Of a stretch of DNA of 64,000 nt, positions 10,319 through 23,213 are shown piece by piece. Where the stretch lies: the NCBI RefSeq assembly GCF_030463535.1, contig NC_132879.1, forward strand, positions 38,925,425-38,989,424, in the 5' to 3' direction. Numbering within the stretch: position 1 is the stretch's first letter; each line of letters starts with the position of its first letter. The position numbers and the translations under genes were made by a program. The notes beneath the pieces were generated by a model. That model was given only the letters and a program-made list of their open reading frames with translations, was not told the origin of the DNA and searched no databases. The stretch comes from Salminus brasiliensis. Lineage: Eukaryota; Chordata; Actinopteri; Characiformes; Bryconidae.

Positions 10319-12897
10319 TTAACAGGCGTGGTCTTTGTGCTCCATTAATTGACATTACCAGTTCATATAGGTGCCGAAAATTAGGAGATGTCGTGTTGAC
10401 AGCAGTTACGGATCTGGGATTAGGATTTTATAAGTCCTATTTATGTGTATTTTGGGTGACAATATCTGATCCCAAATCCCAGATCCGCTTCATAGGTTTC
10501 TTTTTGCTTATGTTTTATCCTTTTGAAATGTGATGCAGTGAAACTTTCTGAGGGTTAAGCACGGGAGTTTTATATACGCTGTTTTAGGCTAGGATACTTT
10601 TTATTGTGAACACTGACTATAACAGGTTTTCGCAGAAGCTTGTTCCGATAATCAAAAGAGCTGTCGCTGTACTTTCTATAGTGAACACTGAGTTTAACAG
10701 CTTTCCACATCCAATCAAAACAAATGTCGCTGTAATGGCTTGGCGGGTTCTACACGTGGACACCCCACTGTAGATAATTCGTGGTTTCCTAGTCCTTCTT
10801 ATAAACCTCGGTGTTTATGTGACTCATTTGTTGTATTTGCCTGACTTGACCCTGGGTATAGACGGGTTTCTCTGTGACGTCATCACAGAGGCGGTCGCGC
10901 ACCCCCGGGACAGAAAGCGACAGAGAGCAGCAGCCTGCACGCTATTGAGCAAAAATAACAAAGGGTTGTCTTGCAGTAAACTACAAAAAACGCAGAGAAG
11001 ATGGATGGTTTAATATTCAGAGGGAAACCGTAAAGAGAATTTAAATCGAAAAAAAAGAACAAATGAAAGCAAACAAACTGATCCAACTGAAACTGAATTT
11101 TATTATTGGGTCAAAAAGAAAACATTAGGAAATCTGCGATGATTCCAGCAGTTGACTGATCCAGTAACCCTGTGACTCGTGCCCTGTCAAGGGGGTTCTC
11201 CTGCCATACGTGCAATAATTTTGGATAGGCTCCGGTCCCACCGTGACTCCGAGCGGGAAGAAACAGAAAGTAAGATGAATGAGTAAGTTTGGTGCTAATG
11301 CTAAGCAGCTTGGCACTTAACAGAATTCGTTACAAAGCATAATGTGACATTTTGCTGCTTAACCCTTACTTCATTACTAGTCAGCTTTGATCTTGTAGCA
11401 TTTGACCTAGAAACGAACCAGTAATAACAAACGCGAGGTCATGTTTAAAAACAATATAATCCTAGCGATGCACTTCGATATTACTGGAAGTCGATGTATA
11501 TGAGTCTTAGAAAGCAATGCTATTGTAAAAGTCTTATTTCATTAAGTTTTAGCTGTACAGGATCAAGCTATGAACTGGTCAACAACAGATTCCCCCCTTG
11601 TGGTTGCGTGCTTATTAGACTCAAAGACCTCGCTTCTATTTTAAGTCCGAAAGTATATAAAACACTGCATTGCATGTACCACATCCCTAATGACGCCAAC
11701 CAAAAAACACTCTAACAAACCTATTTTTAACCAGACTCGTCAGTCCCCGTAGAGACTGTCAAAAATTGCCAGTACCGACTATATTGCAAGTCGTTACGGC
11801 GGGGTATTGGGTAAAGTTTTCAACTAGCAATAATCGCGCCTCGGATAAACCTCATAGGCTACGATACTGCCACTGCGCAAAGCTGACTTCACGTTCCGTG
11901 GAGTTGAAGACTTTAGGGTCTGCGCTACTGACCTCACTGACGGTGTGTTCCCAAATCATGCTTAAAACCCTCTCAAACCACTAAACAAGGGGACTACACA
12001 ACAGGTGAAGCTTTTTAGCCAAAGTAATGTGCAAATCAACACTGCGAGCATTCATTTAGAAAAGTCCGCGTAAAGTTAACGAAAAGGCAGCGATGCATGT
12101 TGGGTAGCGAGAGGAGAGTGTTGGTAAATTAGAAGTAGAGGTAGGTATGAGTTTGGACAGTTAATTAGCATAGAAACATTGAGTAGGTTCCACAAAATAG
12201 CCCTTTTCCTATCCTCTGAACAACAAGCCAGAAGATCAGCTTGGATTATTTCGTTCAAGATATTGATTGCTGCATTACAAGAAAAAAAAATGAATGGCAA
12301 GTAACATAAAACACCTCATATGCAATCATGAATTTCAGAAATGCAACCAAAATTGATGCTTATGTAAGATTAATGATGTTTGTGTTATGCATTTGTTTTA
12401 ACAAAAGGGATTCTCCTAAGTCAGGCAGGGGAAGTGTTCAGAAAGTCTCTGCAGGGACCGCTTTGAATTTGGTGTATCCAAATCCCAGGCTGCTTTATGA
12501 TGCCACCCCTGATTAAATCATTAAACTGTATCCGGTAGCTAAAACTGGTAAACAGAGGACCTCTAATTTAAAAAGGAGTGGAAAATGCTTCCTTTTTTCT
12601 GGTACCAACCTAGCCACTGTGTTTTGGACCAGCTGCAGGCGAGACAGGGTTGACTGCCCAGGAGCAACCACAGAATATGGTTTTGTGTAAAAAATATACC
12701 CATATGCATTTGTCGGTGAGTTCATATCTGTGATTGTTATTTACTATTCAATTTTAAGTTGTGTGGAGAGTTCACCTGGGCTTGGAAGTAAAATAGTTTT
12801 AGTAAATGAAATAATGAAACAGTTCATTTAATTAGACGTATTATCTATATCACTGTGCTATGTTAACCAGCGATGAAAAAAATAACAAATCAATACC
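10319..12897. repeat. Array unit 5
   Basis: 2579 bp. Left half follows the unit 1/3 type (GATGCAG, GACTATAAC, CCTAGCGATG). Right half follows the other type (CTGGTCAAC...TTCCCCCC), so it looks like a recombinant or converted unit. Confidence 0.95.
11741..11884 (-). ncRNA. rnu4: U4 snRNA, copy 5 (consensus)
   Basis: RNA identical to copy 1. ZNF143 site at 12090-12106. A nearby change (TTTTTAGCC near 12015) lies outside the recognised elements. Confidence 0.97.
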
Positions 12898-15476
12898 TTA
12901 ACAGGCGTGGTCTTTGTGCTCCATTAATTGACATTACCAGTTCATATAGGTGCCGAAAATTAGGAGATGTCGTGTTGACAGCAGTTACGGATCTGGGATT
13001 AGGATTAGGAAGTCCTATTTATGTGTATTTTGGGTGACAATATCTGATCCCAAATCCCAGATCCGCTTCATAGGTTTCTTTTTGCTTATGTTTTATCCTT
13101 TTGAAATGTGACGCAGTGAAACTTTCTGAGGGTTAAGCACGGGAGTTTTATATACGCTGTTTTAGGCTAGGATACTTTTTATTGTGAACACTGACTGTAA
13201 CAGGATTTCGCAGAAGCTTGTTCCGATAATCAAAAGAGCTGTCGCTGTACTTTCTATAGTGAACACTGAGTTTAACAGCTTTCCACATCCAATCAAAACA
13301 AATGTCGCTGTAATGGCTTAGCGGGTTCTACACGTGGACACCCCACTGTAGATAATTCGTGGTTTCCTAGTCCTTCTTATAAACCTCGGTGTTTATGTGA
13401 CTCATTTGTTGTATTTGCCTGACTTGACCCTGGGTATAGACGGGTTTCTCTGTGACGTCATCACAGAGGCGGTCGCGCACCCCCGGGACAGAAAGCGACA
13501 GAGAGCAGCAGCCTGCACGCTATTGAGCAAAAATAACAAAGGGTTGTCTTGCAGTAAACTACAAAAAACGCAGAGAAGATGGATGGTTTAATATTCAGAG
13601 GGAAACCGTAAAGAGAATTTAAATCGAAAAAAAAAGAACAAATGAAAGCAAACAAACTGATCCAACTGAAACTGAATTTTATTATTGGGTCAAAAAGAAA
13701 ACATTAGGAAATCTGCGATGATTCCAGCAGTTGACTGATCCAGTAACCCTGTGACTCGTGCCCTGTCAAGGGGGTTCTCCTGCCATACGTGCAATAACTT
13801 TGGATAGGCTCCGGTCCCACCGTGACTCCGAGCGGGAAGAAACAGAAAGTAAGATGAATGAGTAAGTTTGGTGCTAATGCTAAGCAGCTTGGCACTTAAC
13901 AGAATTCGTTACAAAGCATAATGTGACATTTTGCTGCTTAACCCTTACTTCATTACTAGTCAGCTTTGATCTTGTAGCATTTGACCTAGAAACGAACCAG
14001 TAATAACAAACGCGAGGTCATGTTTAAAAACAATATAATCCTAGTGATGCACTTCGATATTACTGGAAGTCGATGTATATGAGTCTTAGAAAGCAATGCT
14101 ATTGTAAAAGTCTTATTTCATTAAGTTTTAGCTGTACAGGATCAAGCTATGAACTGGTCAACAACAGATTCCCCCCTTGTGGTTGCGTGCTTATTAGACT
14201 CAAAGACCTCGCTTCTATTTTAAGTCCGAAAGTATATAAAACACTGCATTGCATGTACCACATCCCTAATGACGCCAACCAAAAAACACTCTAACAAACC
14301 TATTTTTAACCAGACTCGTCAGTCCCCGTAGAGACTGTCAAAAATTGCCAGTACCGACTATATTGCAAGTCGTTACGGCGGGGTATTGGGTAAAGTTTTC
14401 AACTAGCAATAATCGCGCCTCGGATAAACCTCATAGGCTACGATACTGCAACTGCGCAAAGCTGCCTTCACGTTCCGTGGAGTTGAAGACTTTAGGGTCT
14501 GCGCTACTGACCTCACTGACGGTGTGTTCCCAAATCATGCTTAAAACCCTCTCAAACCACTAAACAAGGGGACTACACAACAGGTGAAGCTTTTTAACCA
14601 AAGTAATGTGCAAATCAACACTGCGAGCATTCATTTAGAAAAGTCCGCGTAAAGTTAACGAAAAGGCAGCGATGCATGTTGGGTAGCGAGAGGAGAGTGT
14701 TGGTAAATTAGAAGTAGAGGTAGGTATGAGTTTGGACAGTTAATTAGCATAGAAACATTGAGTAGGTTCCACAAAATAGCCCTTTTCCTATCCTCTGAAC
14801 AACAAGCCAGAAGATCAGCTTGGATTATTTCGTTCAAGATATTTATTGCTGCATTGCAAGAAAAAAAATGAATGGCAAGTAACATAAAACACCTCATATG
14901 CAATCATGAATTTCAGAAATGCAACGAAAATTGATGCTTATGTAAGATTAATGATGTTTGTGTTATGCATTTGTTTTAACAAAAGGGATTCTCCTAAGTC
15001 AGGCAGGGGAAGTGTTCAGAAAGTCTCTGCAGGGACCGCTTTGAATTTGGTGTATCCAAATCCCAGGCTGCTTTATGATGCCACCCCTGATTAAATCATT
15101 AAACTGTATCCGGTAGCTAAAACTGGTAAACAGAGGACCTCTAATTTAAAAAGGAGTGGAAAATGCTTCCTTTTTTCTGGTACCAACCTAGCCACTGTGT
15201 TTTGGACCAGCTGCAGGCGAGACAGGGTTGACTGCCCAGGAGCAACTACAGAAAATGTTTTTTTGTAAAAAATATACCCATATGCATTTGTCGGTGAGTT
15301 CATATCTGTGATTGTTATTTACTATTCAATTCTAAGTTGTGTGGAGAGTTCACCTGGGCTTGGAAGTAAAATAGTTTTAGTAAATGAAATAATGAAACAG
15401 TTCATTTAATTAGACGTATTATCTATATCACTGTGCTATGTTAACCAGCGATGAAAAAAAATAACAAATCAATACC
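12898..15476. repeat. Array unit 6
   Basis: 2579 bp. Hairpin loop rewritten (GATTAGGATTAGGAAGTCC near 12994). First unit with the CAACTACAGAAAATG variant in the LINE relic (near 15243), shared with units 7, 8 and 10. Confidence 0.95.
14320..14463 (-). ncRNA. rnu4: U4 snRNA, copy 6 (G14U)
   Basis: Plus-strand A at 14450 gives G14 to U in the RNA, within stem II with U6, replacing a G-C pair. The next unit has the same change. A base just upstream of the start (14467) also differs. ZNF143 site at 14669-14685. Confidence 0.94.
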
Positions 15477-18055
15477 TTAACAGGCGTGGTCTTTGTGCTC
15501 CATTAATTGACATTACCAGTTCATATAGGTGCCGAAAATTAGGAGATGTCCTGTTGACAGCAGTTACGGATCTGGGATTAGGATTTTATAAGTCCTATTT
15601 ATGTGTATTTTGGGTGACAATATCTGATCCCAAATCCCAGATCCGCTTCATAGGTTTCTTTTTGCTTATGTTTTATCCTTTTGAAATGTGACGCAGTGAA
15701 ACTTTCTGAGGGTTAAGCACGGGAGTTTTATATACGCTGTTTTAGGCTAGGATACTTTCTATTGTGAACACTGACTGTAACAGGTTTTCGCAGAAGCTTG
15801 TTCCGATAATCAAAAGAGCTGTCGCTGTACTTTCTATAGTGAACACTGAGTTTAACAGCTTTCCACATCCAATCAAAACAAATGTCGCTGTAATGGCTTA
15901 GCGGGTTCTACACGTGGACACCCCACTGTAGATAATTCGTGGTTTCCTAGTCCTTCTTATAAACCTCGGTGTTTATGTGACTCATTTGTTGTATTTGCCT
16001 GACTTGACCCTGGGTATAGACGGGTTTCTCTGTGACGTCATCACAGAGGCGGTCGCGCACCCCCGGGACAGAAAGCGACAGAGAGCAGCAGCCTGCACGC
16101 TATTGAGCAAAAATAACAAAGGGTTGTCTTGCAGTAAACTACAAAAAACGCAGAGAAGATGGATGGTTTAATATTCAGAGGGAAACCGTAAAGAGATTTT
16201 AATTCGAAAAAAAAAGAACAAATGAAAGCAAACAAACTGATCCAACTGAAACTGAATTTTATTATTGGGTCAAAAAGAAAACATTAGGAAATCTGCGATG
16301 ATTCCAGCAGTTGACTGATCCAGTAACCCTGTGACTCGTGCCCTGTCAAGGGGGTTCTCCTGCCATACGTGCAATAATTTTGGATAGGCTCCGGTCCCAC
16401 CGTGACTCCGAGCGGGAAGAAACAGAAAGTAAGATGAATGAGTAAGTTTGGTGCTAATGCTAAGCAGCTTGGCACTTAACAGAATTCGTTACAAAGCATA
16501 ATGTGACATTTTGCTGCTTAACCCTTACTTCATTGCTAGTCAGCTTTGATCTTGTACATTTGACCTAGAAACTAACCAGTAATAACAAACGCGAGGTCAT
16601 GTTTAAAAACAATATAATCCTAGTGATGCACTTCGATATTACTGGAAGTCGATGTATATGAGTCTTAGAAAGCAATGCTATTGTAAAAGTCTTATTTCAT
16701 TAAGTTTTAGCTGTACAGGATCAAGCTATGAACTGGTCAACAACAGATTCCCCCCTTGTGGTTGCGTGCTTATTAGACTCAAAGACCTCGCTTCTATTTT
16801 AAGTCCGAAAGTATATAAAACACTGCATTGCATGTACCACATCCCTAATGACGCCAACCAAAAAACACTCTAACAAACCTATTTTTAACCAGACTCGTCA
16901 GTCCCCGTAGAGACTGTCAAAAATTGCCAGTACCGATTATATTGCAAGTCGTTACGGCGGGGTATTGGGTAAAGTTTTCAACTAGCAATAATCGCGCCTC
17001 GGATAAACCTCATAGGCTACGATACTGCAACTGCGCAAAGCTGACTTCACGTTCCGTGGAGTTGAAGACTTTAGGGTCTGCGCTACTGACCTCACTGACG
17101 GTGTGTTCCCAAATCATGCTTAAAACCCTCTCAAACCACTAAACAAGGGGACTACACAACAGGTGAAGCTTTTTAACCAAAGTAATGTGCAAATCAACAC
17201 TGCGAGCATTCATTTAGAAAAGTCCGCGTAAAGTTAACGAAAAGGCAGCGATGCATGTTGGGTAGCGAGAGGAGAGTGTTGGTAAATTAGAAGTAGAGGT
17301 AGGTATGAGTTTGGACAGTTAATTAGCATAGAAACATTGAGTAGGTTCCACAAAATAGCACTTTTCCTATCCTCTGAACAACAAGCCAGAAGATCAGCTT
17401 GGATTATTTCGTTCAAGATATTTATTGCTGCATTGCAAGAAAAAAAATGAATGGCAAGTAACATAAAACACCTCATATGCAATCATGAATTTCAGAAATG
17501 CAACGAAAATTGATGCTTATGTAAGATTAATGATGTTTGTGTTATGCATTTGTTTTAACAAAAGGGATTCTCCTAAGTCAGGCAGGGGAAGTGTTCAGAA
17601 AGTCTCTGCAGGGACCGCTTTGAATTTGGTGTATCCAAATCCCAGGCTGCTTTATGATGCCACCCCTGATTAAATCATTAAACTGTATCCGGTAGCTAAA
17701 ACTGGTAAACAGAGGACCTCTAATTTAAAAAGGAGTGGAAAATGCTTCCTTTTTTCTGGTACCAACCTAGCCACTGTGTTTTGGACCAGCTGCAGGCGAG
17801 ACAGGGTTGACTGCCCAGGAGCAACTACAGAAAATGGTTTTTTGTAAAAAATATACCCATATGCATTTGTCGGTGAGTTCATATCTGTGATTGTTATTTA
17901 CTATTCAATTCTAAGTTGTGTGGAGAGTTCACCTGGGCTTGGAAGTAAAATAGTTTTAGTAAATGAAATAATGAAACAGTTCATTTAATTAGACGTATTA
18001 TCTATATCACTGTGCTATGTTAACCAGCGATGAAAAAAAATAACAAATCAATACC
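15477..18055. repeat. Array unit 7
   Basis: 2579 bp. Begins a block (units 7-9) sharing GATGTCCTGTTG near 15546 and GAGATTTTAATTCG near 16193. Units 7 and 8 also share AAACTAACCAG. Confidence 0.95.
16899..17042 (-). ncRNA. rnu4: U4 snRNA, copy 7 (G14U, G106A)
   Basis: Carries G14U (plus 17029), shared with copy 6, and a private G106A (plus 16937). Position 106 lies in the central/3' stem-loop region, away from the U6-pairing stems and the Sm site. ZNF143 site at 17248-17264. Confidence 0.93.
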
Positions 18056-20634
18056 TTAACAGGCGTGGTCTTTGTGCTCCATTAATTGACATTACCAGTT
18101 CATATAGGTGCCGAAAATTAGGAGATGTCCTGTTGACAGCAGTTACGGATCTGGGATTAGGATTTTATAAGTCCTATTTATGTGTATTTTGGGTGACAAT
18201 ATCTGATCCCAAATCCCAGATCCGCTTCATAGGTTTCTTTTTGCTTATGTTTTATCCTTTTGAAATGTGACGCAGTGAAACTTTCTGAGGGTTAAGCACG
18301 GGAGTTTTATATACGCTGTTTTAGGCTAGGATACTTTCTATTGTGAACACTGACTGTAACAGGTTTTCGCAGAAGCTTGTTCCGATAATCAAAAGAGCTG
18401 TCGCTGTACTTTCTATAGTGAACACTGAGTTTAACAGCTTTCCACATCCAATCAAAACAAATGTCGCTGTAATGGCTTAGCGGGTTCTACACGTGGACAC
18501 CCCACTGTAGATAATTCGTGGTTTCCTAGTCCTTCTTATAAACCTCGGTGTTTATGTGACTCATTTGTTGTATTTGCCTGACTTGACCCTGGGTATAGAC
18601 GGGTTTCTCTGTGACGTCATCACAGAGGCGGTCGCGCACCCCCGGGACAGAAAGCGACAGAGAGCAGCAGCCTGCACGCTATTGAGCAAAAATAACAAAG
18701 GGTTGTCTTGCAGTAAACTACAAAAAACGCAGAGAAGATGGATGGTTTAATATTCAGAGGGAAACCGTAAAGAGATTTTAATTCGAAAAAAAAAGAACAA
18801 ATGAAAGCAAACAAACTGATCCAACTGAAACTGAATTTTATTATTGGGTCAAAAAGAAAACATTAGGAAATCTGCGATGATTCCAGCAGTTGACTGATCC
18901 AGTAACCCTGTGACTCGTGCCCTGTCAAGGGGGTTCTCCTGCCATACGTGCAATAATTTTGGATAGGCTCCGGTCCCACCGTGACTCCGAGCGGGAAGAA
19001 ACAGAAAGTAAGATGAATGAGTAAGTTTGGTGCTAATGCTAAGCAGCTTGGCACTTAACAGAATTCGTTACAAAGCATAATGTGACATTTTGCTGCTTAA
19101 CCCTTACTTCATTACTAGTCAGCTTTGATCTTGTACATTTGACCTAGAAACTAACCAGTAATAACAAACGCGAGGTCATGTTTAAAAACAATATAATCCT
19201 AGTGATGCACTTCGATATTACTGGAAGTCGATGTATATGAGTCTTAGAAAGCAATGCTATTGTAAAAGTCTTATTTCATTAAGTTTTAGCTGTACAGGAT
19301 CAAGCTATGAACTGGTCAACAACAGATTCCCCCCTTGTGGTTGCGTGCTTATTAGACTCAAAGACCTCGCTTCTATTTTAAGTCCGAAAGTATATAAAAC
19401 ACTGCATTGCATGTACCACATCCCTAATGACGCCAACCAAAAAGCACTCTAACAAACCTATTTTTAACCAGACTCGTCAGTCCCCGTAGAGACTGTCAAA
19501 AATTGCCAGTACCGACTATATTGCAAGTCGTTACGGCGGGGTATTGGGTAAAGTTTTCAACTAGCAATAATCGCGCCTCGGAGAAACCTCATAGGCTACG
19601 ATACTGCCACTGCGCAAAGCTGACTTCACGTTCCGTGGAGTTGAAGACTTTAGGGTCTGCGCTACTGACCTCACTGACGGTGTGTTCCCAAATCATGCTT
19701 AAAACCCTCTCAAACCACTAAACAAGGGGACTACACAACAGGTGAAGCTTTTTAACCAAAGTAATGTGCAAATCAACACTGCGAGCATTCATTTAGAAAA
19801 GTCCGCGTAAAGTTAACGAAAAGGCAGCGATGCATGTTGGGTAGCGAGAGGAGAGTGTTGGTAAATTAGAAGTAGAGGTAGGTATGAGTTTGGACAGTTA
19901 ATTAGCATAGAAACATTGAGTAGGTTCCACAAAATAGCCCTTTTCCTATCCTCTGAACAACAAGCCAGAAGATCAGCTTGGATTATTTCGTTCAAGATAT
20001 TTATTGCTGCATTGCAAGAAAAAAAATGAATGGCAAGTAACATAAAACACCTCATATGCAATCATGAATTTCAGAAATGCAACGAAAATTGATGCTTATG
20101 TAAGATTAATGATGTTTGTGTTATGCATTTGTTTTAACAAAAGGGATTCTCCTAAGTCAGGCAGGGGAAGTGTTCAGAAAGTCTCTGCAGGGACCGCTTT
20201 GAATTTGGTGTATCCAAATCCCAGGCTGCTTTATGATGCCACCCCTGATTAAATCATTAAACTGTATCCGGTAGCTAAAACTGGTAAACAGAGGACCTCT
20301 AATTTAAAAAGGAGTGGAAAATGCTTCCTTTTTTCTGGTACCAACCTAGCCACTGTGTTTTGGACCAGCTGCAGGCGAGACAGGGTTGACTGCCCAGGAG
20401 CAACTACAGAAAATGGTTTTTTGTAAAAAATATACCCATATGCATTTGTCGGTGAGTTCATATCTGTGATTGTTATTTACTATTCAATTCTAAGTTGTGT
20501 GGAGAGTTCACCTGGGCTTGGAAGTAAAATAGTTTTAGTAAATGAAATAATGAAACAGTTCATTTAATTAGACGTATTATCTATATCACTGTGCTATGTT
20601 AACCAGCGATGAAAAAAAATAACAAATCAATACC
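18056..20634. repeat. Array unit 8
   Basis: 2579 bp. Very close to unit 7 across the spacer (shared GATGTCCTG, TTTTAATTCG, AAACTAACC), but its U4 gene lacks G14U. Confidence 0.95.
19478..19621 (-). ncRNA. rnu4: U4 snRNA, copy 8 (A39C)
   Basis: Single change, plus-strand G at 19583, giving A39 to C in the apical loop of the 5' stem-loop (GGUUUAUCC to GGUUUCUCC). The K-turn bases are intact. ZNF143 site at 19827-19843. Confidence 0.94.
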
Positions 20635-23213
20635 TTAACAGGCGTGGTCTTTGTGCTCCATTAATTGACATTACCAGTTCATATAGGTGCCGAAAATTAG
20701 GAGATGTCCTGTTGACAGCAGTTACGGATCTGGGATTAGGATTTTATAAGTCCTATTTATGTGTATTTTGGGTGACAATATCTGATCCCAAATCCCAGAT
20801 CCGCTTCATAGGTTTCTTTTTGCTTATGTTTTATCCTTTTGAAATGTGACGCAGTGAAACTTTCTGAGGGTTAAGCACGGGAGTTTTATATACGCTGTTT
20901 TAGGCTAGGATACTTTCTATTGTGAACACTGACTGTAACAGGTTTTCGCAGAAGCTTGTTCCGATAATCAAAAGAGCTGTCGCTGTACTTTCTATAGTGA
21001 ACACTGAGTTTAACAGCTTTCCACATCCAATCAAAACAAATGTCGCTGTAATGGCTTAGCGGGTTCTACACGTGGACACCCCACTGTAGATAATTCGTGG
21101 TTTCCTAGTTCTTCTTATAAACCTCGGTGTTTATGTGACTCATTTGTTGTATTTGCCTGACTTGACCCTGGGTATAGACGGGTTTCTCTGTGACGTCATC
21201 ACAGAGGCGGTCGCGCACCCCCGGGACAGAAAGCGACAGAGAGCAGCAGCCTGCACGCTATTGAGCAAAAATAACAAAGGGTTGTCTTGCAGTAAACTAC
21301 AAAAAACGCAGAGAAGATGGATGGTTTAATATTCAGAGGGAAACCGTAAAGAGATTTTAATTCGAAAAAAAAAGAACAAATGAAAGCAAACAAACTGATC
21401 CAACTGAAACTGAATTTTATTATTGGGTCAAAAAGAAAACATTAGGAAATCTGCGATGATTCCAGCAGTTGACTGATCCAGTAACCCTGTGACTCGTGCC
21501 CTGTCAAGGGGGTTCTCCTGCCATACGTGCAATAATTTTGGATAGGCTCCGGTCCCACCGTGACTCCGAGCGGGAAGAAACAGAAAGTAAGATGAATGAG
21601 TAAGTTTGGTGCTAATGCTAAGCAGCTTGGCACTTAACAGAATTCGTTACAAAGCATAATGTGACATTTTGCTACTTAACCCTTACTTCATTACTAGTCA
21701 GCTTTGATCTTGTACATTTGACCTAGAAACGAACCAGTAATAACAAACGCGAGGTCATGTTTAAAAACAATATAATCCTAGTGATGCACTTCGATATTAC
21801 TGGAAGTCGATGTATATGAGTCTTAGAAAGCAATGCTATTGTAAAAGTCTTATTTCATTAAGTTTTAGCTGTACAGGATCAAGCTATGAACTGGTCAACA
21901 ACAGATTCCCCCCTTGTGGTTGCGTGCTTATTAGACTCAAAGACCTCGCTTCTATTTTAAGTCTGAAAGTATATAAAACACTGCATTGCATGTACCACAT
22001 CCCTAATGACGCCAACCAAAAAACACTCTAACAAACCTATTTTTAACCAGACTCGTCAGTCCCCGTAGAGACTTTCAAAAATTGCCAGTACCGACTATAT
22101 TGCAAGTCGTTACGACGGGGTATTGGGTAAAGTTTTCAACTAGCAATAATCGCGCCTCGGATAAACCGCATAGGCTACGATACTGCCACTGCGCAAAGCT
22201 GACTTCACGTTCCGTGGAGTTGAAGACTTTAGGGTCTGCGCTACTGACCTCACTGACGGTGTGTTCCCAAATCATGCTTAAAACACTCTAAAACCACTAA
22301 ACAAGGGGACTACACAACAGGTGAAGCTTTTTAACCAAAGTAATGTGCAAATCAACACTGCGAGCATTCATTTAGAAAAGTCCGCGTAAAGTTAACGAAA
22401 AGGCAGCGATGCATGTTGGGTAGCGAGAGGAGAGTGTTGGTAAATTAGAAGTAGAGGTAGGTATGAGTTTGGACAGTTAATTAGCATAGAAACATTGAGT
22501 AGGTTCCACAAAATAGCACTTTTCCTATCCTCTGAACAACAAGCCAGAAGATCAGCTTGGATTATTTCGTTCAAGATATTTATTGCTGCATTGCAAGAAA
22601 AAAAATGAATGGCAAGTAACATAAAACACCTCATATGCAATCATGAATTTCAGAAATGCAACGAAAATTGATGCTTATGTAAGATTAATGATGTTTGTGT
22701 TATGCATTTGTTTTAACAAAAGGGATTCTCCGAAGTCAGGCAGGGGAAGTGTTCAGAAAGTCTCTGCAGGGACCGCTTTGAATTTGGTGTATCCAAATCC
22801 CAGGCTGCTTTATGACGCCACCCCTGATTAAATCATTAAACTGTATCCGGTAGCTAAAACTGGTAAACAGAGGACCTCTAATTTAAAAAGGAGTGGAAAA
22901 TGCTTCCTTTTTTCTGGTACCAACCTAGCCACTGTGTTTTGGACCAGCTGCAGGCGAGACAGGGTTGACTGCCCAGGAGCAACCACAGAATATGGTTTTG
23001 TGTAAAAAATATACCCATATGCATTTGTCGGTGAGTTCATATCTGTGATTGTTATTTACTATTCAATTCTAAGTTGTGTGGAGAGTTCACCTGGGCTTGG
23101 AAGTAAAATAGTTTTAGTAAGTGAAATAATGAAACAGTTCATTTAATTAGACGTATTATCTATATCACTGTGCTATGTTAACCAGCGATTAAAAAAAATA
23201 ACAAATCAATACC
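20635..23213. repeat. Array unit 9
   Basis: 2579 bp. Left half follows units 7-8. Right half shares CTCCGAAG (near 22729) and TTAGTAAGTG (near 23113) with unit 11, skipping unit 10. Confidence 0.95.
22057..22200 (-). ncRNA. rnu4: U4 snRNA, copy 9 (A33C, C86U, C127A), probably impaired
   Basis: Three changes: plus 22168 (A33 to C), 22115 (C86 to U) and 22074 (C127 to A). A33 forms one of the two sheared G-A pairs of the K-turn that the 15.5K protein needs, so binding is expected to suffer. C127 is the base of the 3' hairpin. The promoter is intact (ZNF143 site 22406-22422). Probably a young pseudogene or weak variant. Confidence 0.9.
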
